Below, piece by piece: positions 1 to 4,512 of a stretch of 5,737 nt of DNA; the first letter of the stretch is position 1; the number at the start of each line of letters is the position of its first letter. The notes under the pieces were generated by a model. It had not been told where the DNA came from and made no database searches. It saw only the letters and a list, made by a program, of their open reading frames with translations. The position numbers and the translations under genes were made by a program. The stretch is from a bacterium (GTDB lineage Bacteria; Actinomycetota; Acidimicrobiia; Acidimicrobiales; Bin134), in assembly GCA_028820035.1 (NCBI GenBank), contig JAPPKI010000511.1, positions 1-5,737 on the forward strand. Direction: 5' to 3'.

Positions 1-1
1 C

Positions 2-442
2 ACCATGGCCGTGGCCGAGACACTGCGCTACAGCCCGCCGGCCCACTGGATCCAGCGTCTACCCCACGAGGAGGCCGAGCTGCCGTCGGGCACCGGCACC
101 ATTCCTGCTGGGGCCACCGTGACCGGCATCATCGGCGCCGCCAATCGGGACGAGCGCAAATACACCCACACCGACCCCGAGTTGTTCGACATCAACCGAA
201 AGGACCTACCGGCCTCCAGCGCCTTCGCAGCCAACGCCGAGCACACCACCTTCTGCTTCGGTCGCCACCACTGTGTGGGCTCATACCTGGCCAAAGCCGA
301 GATCGAGGCCGCGCTCAACATCGTGCTCGATTGCACCGAGAATCTCCGGTTGGCCGACGGCTTCGAGGCCAAAGAGGTAGGGGTGTTCCTCCGAGCCCCG
401 GCCGAACTCCAGGTGGAGTTTGATCCGGTAGGGGGCAGTTAG
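2..442 (+). CDS. Cytochrome P450, C-terminal part (5' end outside window)
   Basis: This is the C-terminal ~146 residues of a cytochrome P450, a heme-thiolate monooxygenase. The reading frame is open to the window edge, so the Met codon at 5 is internal rather than the start; a full bacterial P450 is about 400 residues. Visible landmarks, in order: the K-helix ExxR motif (E-T-L-R, bases 17-28), a PAGATV segment typical of the strand before the meander, the meander-like NRDERKY and FDINR stretch, and the heme-binding loop FCFGRHHCVG, whose Cys thiolate ligand is encoded at 272-274. The loop fits FxxGxHxCxG, but the second position, usually Gly, is Cys. The L-helix (SYLAKAEIEAAL) follows. The fold is clear. 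Substrate and subfamily cannot be assigned because the substrate-recognition half is missing. It ends 93 bases before the importer operon, and nothing links the two functionally. Confidence 0.93.
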   Translation, partial: TMAVAETLRYSPPAHWIQRLPHEEAELPSGTGTIPAGATVTGIIGAANRDERKYTHTDPELFDINRKDLPASSAFAANAEHTTFCFGRHHCVGSYLAKAEIEAALNIVLDCTENLRLADGFEAKEVGVFLRAPAELQVEFDPVGGS

Positions 443-454
443 CTTCAGAGGCGA

Positions 455-484
455 TTGGTCCTGGATACACCGATTTCCTACTAT
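455..484 (+). promoter_or_regulatory. Possible sigma70-type promoter for the ABC operon
   Basis: TTGGTC (455-460) and TACTAT (479-484) are separated by 18 bases and match the TTGACA/TATAAT consensus at 3 of 6 and 4 of 6 positions. Transcription would begin near 490, leaving a leader of about 45 bases before the binding-protein start codon. The location in the gap after the P450 stop is what one expects for an operon promoter, but the match is modest and actinobacterial -35 elements are loose. A second weak pair, TTGGGC (485-490) and GATAGT (506-511), has only a 15-base spacer and would start transcription inside the ribosome binding site, so I prefer the first. Confidence 0.3.
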
Positions 485-500
485 TTGGGCTTCAAGCGTT

Positions 501-520
501 GGACCGATAGTGAATCGTCC
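501..520 (+). promoter_or_regulatory. Imperfect inverted repeat just upstream of the SBP ribosome binding site
   Basis: GGACCGAT (501-508) and ATCGTCC (514-520) can pair over 7 base pairs with one bulged C, around the 5-base spacer AGTGA. The element touches the purine-rich ribosome binding site at 521-530. It could be a binding site for a repressor, since CUT2 operons are often controlled by LacI- or GntR-type regulators, or a small mRNA hairpin affecting translation. It does not match a regulator operator that I can name, and an element this short can arise by chance. Confidence 0.25.
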
Positions 521-530
521 GGAGAGGGGA
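521..530 (+). promoter_or_regulatory. Ribosome binding site fixing the SBP start
   Basis: GGAGAGGGGA lies 5 bases before the ATG at 536. It decides between that ATG and an in-frame TTG at 455. The TTG would add 27 residues in front of a textbook lipoprotein signal peptide and has no comparable ribosome binding site. Confidence 0.8.
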
Positions 531-535
531 CAACT

Positions 536-1720
536 ATGAAACGCTCCTTGAGGAAGCTGCTGGCAGCACTGCTGGCGTTGACGTTGGTTGCTGCGGCATG
601 CGGCAACGACGATGACGACGTCGCGGACGAGCCGGCACCGACGGCCACCGAGGCACCAGCGGCCACTGAGGCTCCGGCTCCGGCGGCCACGGAGGCGCCT
701 GCACCAGAGCCCACCGAAGAGATGGCCCCCGAGCTGCCGAATATCAGGATCGGCTACCTCCAGTGGATTTACGCCGATGAGGCCGGTAAGCGCATCGAAG
801 ATGCGGCCAAGGAGGCGGTTGACTTCCTCGGTTGGGAATACGAGACCTGCGACGCCGCTGGCGACCCAGCCCAGATGCCTGTCTGTGGCAACCAGCTGCT
901 TGATGCCGACATCGACGTGATGCTCACCGACGGAATTCCCGAGGCGTTCATCACCGACGTGCTCGAGCGGGCCGCAGCAGAGGGCGTTCCAATCCTCTCT
1001 GCCGGTGGCGAGGTGGAGCCCCGCGACTTCTACATCGCAAGCTTCGCCTCTGATGACACTGACCTTGGAGTTCAGCTCGCCAACTATCTGGTTGAGCAGC
1101 TTCCTGACGGGGGCAACATCATCGTGCAGACAGTGCCCACCGCATGGAGCGATAAGCGCATTACCGGCCTTAACTCAGTTATCGAAGGGACAGGCATCAC
1201 CGTGGTCGACCAGTGGGAAGGCGACTTTGCCAACCTGGTTGCTGGTACAGAGGCGGATGTGACCACCAAGTTGCAGCAGTTTGACGATGTCGACGCCGTT
1301 TGGATCAACTTCTCGGTGGCCTCCATCGGTGCTGCGTCAGCCATTGGCGCTCTCTATCCCGACGGCGACGATCCGGACCGTCCGCTGCTGGTCACCTTCT
1401 ACGCCAATCCAACAACGGTTAATGACATCCGGGATGGCCGGGTAGACGCCGCGGTGGACGAGAAACTGGAGTGGCAGAGCTGGGCCCAGGTGGATGCCGT
1501 GGCTCAGATGCTGGTATTCGGCGAAGATCCGAGCCAAGAGCGGGCCCCAACCTATGACGGCAGGAACTTCTCGGTCCGCCAGGTGGTCACCATCGACACG
1601 GTGAATGCCATGCCCGCTGACAGCACCGAGGTTCCCGCACCGGATCCGCCCGGTGACTACGAGGAGTACTTCCGTAACAAGTGGTGCAGTCAGTTCAGCG
1701 GGGTCGCGAACTGCGGCTAA
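536..1720 (+). CDS. Sugar-type ABC importer, substrate-binding lipoprotein
   Basis: The product is a 394-residue periplasmic binding protein of the type 1 sugar-binding fold (RbsB/XylF-like, Peripla_BP_4 class), which captures a solute outside the membrane for the permease encoded next. Residues 1-21 are a lipoprotein signal peptide (MKRSLRKLL, hydrophobic core, LVAAAC) with the lipidated Cys at 22. Residues 23-66 are an acidic then Ala/Thr/Glu/Pro-rich tether with three ATEAP units. The binding domain starts near residue 69 (NIRIGYLQW). It shows family-like segments: a D-G-I-P-E-A loop, AAAEGVPILSAGG, then a D-x-G-x-Q-L-A-N helix, and a VDAAVDEKLEWQSW stretch near the C-terminus. Four cysteines occur after the lipidated one: C105, C117, C384 and C393. 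The first gene of the operon, with its products implying import, makes this assignment firm. The solute cannot be told; RbsB-like proteins also bind autoinducer-2, nucleosides and polyols. Confidence 0.92.
   Translation: MKRSLRKLLAALLALTLVAAACGNDDDDVADEPAPTATEAPAATEAPAPAATEAPAPEPTEEMAPELPNIRIGYLQWIYADEAGKRIEDAAKEAVDFLGWEYETCDAAGDPAQMPVCGNQLLDADIDVMLTDGIPEAFITDVLERAAAEGVPILSAGGEVEPRDFYIASFASDDTDLGVQLANYLVEQLPDGGNIIVQTVPTAWSDKRITGLNSVIEGTGITVVDQWEGDFANLVAGTEADVTTKLQQFDDVDAVWINFSVASIGAASAIGALYPDGDDPDRPLLVTFYANPTTVNDIRDGRVDAAVDEKLEWQSWAQVDAVAQMLVFGEDPSQERAPTYDGRNFSVRQVVTIDTVNAMPADSTEVPAPDPPGDYEEYFRNKWCSQFSGVANCG
644..715 (+). repeat. ATEAP-type coding repeat in the lipoprotein tether
   Basis: Three copies of the pentapeptide A-T-E-A-P are encoded at 644-658, 662-676 and 686-700, separated by short Ala/Pro spacers and followed by a looser copy (P-E-P-T-E-E). 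The copies differ at the third codon position: Thr is ACC, ACT and ACG; Ala is GCA, GCT and GCG; Pro is CCA, CCG and CCT. The peptide is therefore conserved while the DNA is not. It forms the flexible, probably disordered, spacer between the lipid anchor and the binding domain. Confidence 0.8.
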
Positions 1721-1760
1721 GAATCTGAACTTGCACTTCTAGGTGTAGGAAAATGCATCC

Positions 1761-1798
1761 AATGGGCCGGTGGCAACGATGCTTGCCACCGGCCCATT
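1761..1798 (+). promoter_or_regulatory. Perfect 16-bp stem-loop between SBP and permease genes
   Basis: AATGGGCCGGTGGCAA (1761-1776) is the exact reverse complement of TTGCCACCGGCCCATT (1783-1798), with the 6-base loop CGATGC. It lies 40 bases after the binding-protein stop and ends 26 bases before the AGGAGG site of the permease. No T-run follows (the next bases are CGCGTACAAG), so it is not a standard intrinsic terminator. In other importer operons, stem-loops at this position protect the 3' end of the binding-protein mRNA or end part of the transcripts, making the binding protein more abundant than the membrane subunits. That role is inferred here. A reading-frame start at 1770 inside the stem is ruled out as the permease start. 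Confidence 0.85.
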
Positions 1799-1824
1799 CG
1801 CGTACAAGCTGCTACTTTGCCCGC

Positions 1825-1830
1825 AGGAGG
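1825..1830 (+). promoter_or_regulatory. Ribosome binding site fixing the permease GTG start
   Basis: AGGAGG lies 8 bases before the GTG at 1839, an ideal spacing. An in-frame ATG at 1848 is 17 bases away and less well placed, and one at 1770 sits inside the stem-loop arm. Confidence 0.8.
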
Positions 1831-1838
1831 TTCTAGCT

Positions 1839-2852
1839 GTGTCTGAAATGGCAACTGCTCAGGCCCCGTCACCAGAGTCCGGTGGCAGGCGTCAGGATTT
1901 TGACTTGCTCAAGGTCATCTCACGCTTTGGGGTGATCATCACGCTGTTGGCCAGCATCTTGATTTTCTCCATTCTCAACGATCGGTTCATTGAGATCGCC
2001 GGGATCCGAACCAGTCTCAATCTGGCCTCTCCATTGCTGATGCTGGCTCTAGGACTCACCGTGGTCTTGGCCATGGGCGATTTTGACTTGTCGGTCACCG
2101 GAATACAGTCGGCGGCCGGAGCCATTGTTGTCATTCTCATTGTCAACCATGACTGGTCTTGGCTGCTCGCCGTATTCGTGGGATTGCTGTTTTGCCTACT
2201 CGCGGGTTCAGTAAATGGCTTGCTTGTCTCATATGCAGGAATGCCTTCGTTCATCACTACGCTGGCAACCGGCTTGATATTGATTGGAACCAGATATGAG
2301 GCAGCCGATGGCCGCAATATCACCGGCGCGAAAGACCTGCCTGCCATTTACCGAGACTTCGGTGTCGGTAGGCCGGACCCATGGTTGGAGTTGCATACCC
2401 CAGTATGGATAGCCGCAGGACTGGCCATTCTCATGTGGCTTCTCATGTCCAAGACCGAGGCTGGTCGCTACATGTATGCCATCGGCGGCAATCCTGAGGC
2501 CGCACGGTTGTCGGGCATAAACGTCAAGGCTCTACGAGCCTTGGGGTTTACCGCCGTTGGCTTCATGGCGTTATTTGCCGCAGTTACCTCCACGGCAAGA
2601 ACTGCTTCATCGGTGGCAGACAGCGGCTTTTCGACACTGCTTGGTGCTTATGCAGCAGCCTTCTTGGGAGCGGCAGCTTCAAAACGGACTCTTTTCAACG
2701 TGCCGGGAACAGTGCTGGGTGTCATCTTCTTGCAAGCAGTCGACAGAGGACTGATTTTGGAGGGATACAGCACTGGTGTCCGTGATATTGCCAAGGGCTG
2801 CATCCTGTTGTTGGCTATGGCCTTCACACGCATTGGCGCTTCCCGGCGATGA
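1839..2852 (+). CDS. CUT2-family ABC sugar importer, permease (RbsC-like)
   Basis: The 337-residue integral membrane protein belongs to the BPD_transp_2 family (RbsC, XylH, AraH), close to the usual 320-350 residues. It should form a homodimeric channel with the ATPase encoded next. A polar N-terminal tail (1-25) precedes hydrophobic segments at roughly 30-46, 60-79, 88-102, 108-131, 136-150, 187-203, 232-253, 266-280, 291-307 and 318-331. Family landmarks: ALGLTVVLAMGDFDLSV (about 70-86), which corresponds to the conserved GGIDLSVG segment but reads GDFDLSVTG; the NGLL and PSFITTLAT stretch near 126-144; and AIGGNPEAARLSGINV from residue 214, the cytoplasmic loop typical of this family. Starting at GTG 1839 is supported by the AGGAGG site. 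The gene overlaps the ATPase by 4 bases (ATGA). It looks less GC-rich than its neighbours: by hand count 29 of 60 bases at 2221-2280 are G or C, against 39 of 60 at 3421-3480 in the ATPase. This may only reflect membrane-protein codons. Confidence 0.95.
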   Translation: MSEMATAQAPSPESGGRRQDFDLLKVISRFGVIITLLASILIFSILNDRFIEIAGIRTSLNLASPLLMLALGLTVVLAMGDFDLSVTGIQSAAGAIVVILIVNHDWSWLLAVFVGLLFCLLAGSVNGLLVSYAGMPSFITTLATGLILIGTRYEAADGRNITGAKDLPAIYRDFGVGRPDPWLELHTPVWIAAGLAILMWLLMSKTEAGRYMYAIGGNPEAARLSGINVKALRALGFTAVGFMALFAAVTSTARTASSVADSGFSTLLGAYAAAFLGAAASKRTLFNVPGTVLGVIFLQAVDRGLILEGYSTGVRDIAKGCILLLAMAFTRIGASRR

Positions 2853-4393
2853 CCGCGACAGCGCCGGAGGTGTCGACACCATTGCTCGAAGTCTCTGGGG
2901 TCACCAAGCGATACCCGGGGGTGTTGGCCGTTGACGATGTGACGCTGTCTTTGGAGACAGGCCAGATAGTCGGGCTGGTAGGCAAGAACGGGGCGGGCAA
3001 GAGCACGCTGATCAAGATCATTGCCGGGGCCGAGCACGCCGACGAAGGGGATTTGCGACTGAATGGAGAGCCCCTCGAATTGCACCGACCCCACGATGCC
3101 ACTGAAGCCGGGTTGGCCTTCGTCCACCAAGACTTGCAGGATGTCGGCGATCTGTCGGTGGCCGAGAACGTGATGCTGGGCTTGGGCTATCCCCGCAAGA
3201 TGGGATTGTTCGTGGACTGGACCGAACTGCACCGCCAGGCCGCGGAGCCCATCACCCGCCTGGAAGCCGATATCGATCCCCGCGAGCCGGTGGGGGAATT
3301 GAGCGTGGCCAAGCAGCGTCTGGTGATGATCGCTCGCGGTTTGGCTCAGCAAGCCCAGTTGTTGGTGCTGGACGAGCCCAGCGCCTCGCTGACTGACGAA
3401 GAGATTGAGCATCTGTTCGCCGTAGTGCGGCGGCTGCGGGACGACGGGATCACCGTGGTATATGTGTCGCATCGCCTGGAGGAGATCTTTGAGCTCACCG
3501 AGCGGGTGATTGTGATGCGCAACGGGCAACTGGTGGCCGACGAGCCCACCGAGTCGCTGGATCGCTCATCGCTCATTGCCCACATCACCGGTCATGAGCA
3601 CGCCCAAACAGCCGTTGAGCGGCGGGCCAGTCGGGGGGTTGGAGGACGTCCGGACGCCGAAGTGGTGCTAGAGGTGGATGGGGTTAGCGCCGATACAGGT
3701 GTGCATGGGTGCTCTTTCGACGTCCGCAAGGGAGAAATCCTGGGAGTGGGCGGGCTAATGGGCAGTGGTCGGACCGAGATGGTCCGGGCGGTGTTCGGAG
3801 CCGATCACCGTCGGGAGGGCTCGGTTCGAGTTCACGGCATTGAGGTCAGCGACAAGCACCCGTCGGAGTCCATGGCGGCCGGGTTGGCGCTGTTGCCAGA
3901 GGATCGCAAGACCCAGGGCAACATCATGGACTTCAGCGTGCGCCACAACATCACGTTGGCTTCTCTGGATCGCCACCGGGCGCGGCTGCGCGTGCCAGCT
4001 CCGTCTGGCCGGTCGGAGAAGCAGGCTACAGACCGCCGAATCGATCGATTGAGCATCGCCACCCCCCATGACCGTCAGCTGGTCCGCTTGTTGTCGGGCG
4101 GCAACCAGCAGAAAGTTGTGATCGCCAAGTGGTTAGAGCAGGGCGCCGACGTACTGATCTTCGATGAGCCCACTATCGGAGTGGATGTGGACGGCAAAGA
4201 GGAGATCTACGACATCATGGAAGAACTGGCCGCCGAGGGAAAGGCGGTGGTGTTCATCTCCTCTGAGTTCTCCGAACTGGTCGGCGTCTGCCACCGGGTG
4301 CTGGTGCTGCACGAGGGCCGTATCGTCGGCGAGCTGGAGGGTGATGCCGTGACCGAGCCGGCCATTGTGGAGATCTGCTACAGCCAGCACTGA
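2849..4393 (+). CDS. CUT2-family ABC sugar importer, double-domain ATPase (RbsA-like)
   Basis: The 514-residue protein carries two fused nucleotide-binding domains, the RbsA/XylG/MglA arrangement of about 500 residues, and powers the permease on the cytoplasmic side. Domain 1 (about 12-250): Walker A GKNGAGKST at 45-53 (K51), Q-loop FVHQD, a degenerate signature LSVAKQ at 151-156, Walker B LLVLDEP with D175 and E176, and switch His208. Domain 2 (about 265-505): a degenerate Walker A GSGRT at 305-309 with Arg308 in place of Lys, the canonical signature LSGGNQQK at 415-422, Walker B with D439 and E440, and Ser472 where the switch His would be. This asymmetry is normal for the family. It leaves one competent site, made from the domain 1 Walker motifs and the domain 2 signature. 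The ATG overlaps the permease stop in ATGA, and no strong ribosome binding site precedes it, which suggests translational coupling. Confidence 0.97.
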   Translation: MTATAPEVSTPLLEVSGVTKRYPGVLAVDDVTLSLETGQIVGLVGKNGAGKSTLIKIIAGAEHADEGDLRLNGEPLELHRPHDATEAGLAFVHQDLQDVGDLSVAENVMLGLGYPRKMGLFVDWTELHRQAAEPITRLEADIDPREPVGELSVAKQRLVMIARGLAQQAQLLVLDEPSASLTDEEIEHLFAVVRRLRDDGITVVYVSHRLEEIFELTERVIVMRNGQLVADEPTESLDRSSLIAHITGHEHAQTAVERRASRGVGGRPDAEVVLEVDGVSADTGVHGCSFDVRKGEILGVGGLMGSGRTEMVRAVFGADHRREGSVRVHGIEVSDKHPSESMAAGLALLPEDRKTQGNIMDFSVRHNITLASLDRHRARLRVPAPSGRSEKQATDRRIDRLSIATPHDRQLVRLLSGGNQQKVVIAKWLEQGADVLIFDEPTIGVDVDGKEEIYDIMEELAAEGKAVVFISSEFSELVGVCHRVLVLHEGRIVGELEGDAVTEPAIVEICYSQH

Positions 4394-4512
4394 TCGCCCT
4401 ATTGCGCTGGTGTTTCTCGGGTGGTGGTGTGGGTTGTGTCGCTGAGGATCAGTACTGTGTTCAACCGCGGGCTCTGGAAAGCCGAGATGAATACTGAACC
4501 CATGAGGCGAAC
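4394..4512. other. Intergenic gap between ATPase and M16 protease genes
   Basis: This 119-base gap holds no hairpin followed by a T-run and no promoter pair with acceptable spacing that I can find. It contains a G/T-rich stretch at 4419-4440 with four G-runs, an 8-base palindrome CAGTACTG (4450-4457) and the GAGG ribosome binding site of the next gene. Whether the protease is read from the importer transcript or from its own promoter cannot be decided from the sequence. Confidence 0.5.
4504..4507 (+). promoter_or_regulatory. Ribosome binding site of the M16 protease gene
   Basis: GAGG lies 5 bases before the ATG at 4513, in the context CATGAGGCGAAC. It supports that ATG, which also begins a canonical lipoprotein signal peptide. 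Confidence 0.6.

Noticed and set aside
455..535. N-terminal extension of the binding protein from an in-frame TTG at 455
   Set aside because: It has no good ribosome binding site and would place 27 non-signal residues before a standard lipoprotein signal peptide. The ATG at 536 has GGAGAGGGGA at ideal distance.
1761..1798. Calling the stem-loop a rho-independent terminator
   Set aside because: The stem is followed by CGCGTACAAG rather than a T-run, and the downstream permease and ATPase genes belong functionally to the same operon.
1770..1838. Permease start at the ATG at 1770
   Set aside because: This ATG lies inside the perfect stem-loop and lacks a ribosome binding site. GTG 1839 has AGGAGG 8 bases upstream.
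2648..3529. 293-codon open frame on the minus strand
   Set aside because: It lies antisense to the permease end and the first ATPase domain, both clearly coding on the + strand. Its translation shows no family-like motif, and long antisense frames are common opposite GC-rich genes.
4453..4458. TACTGT as a -10 element for the protease gene
   Set aside because: The only plausible -35, TTGTGT at 4434-4439, gives a 13-base spacer, too short for a sigma70-type promoter.
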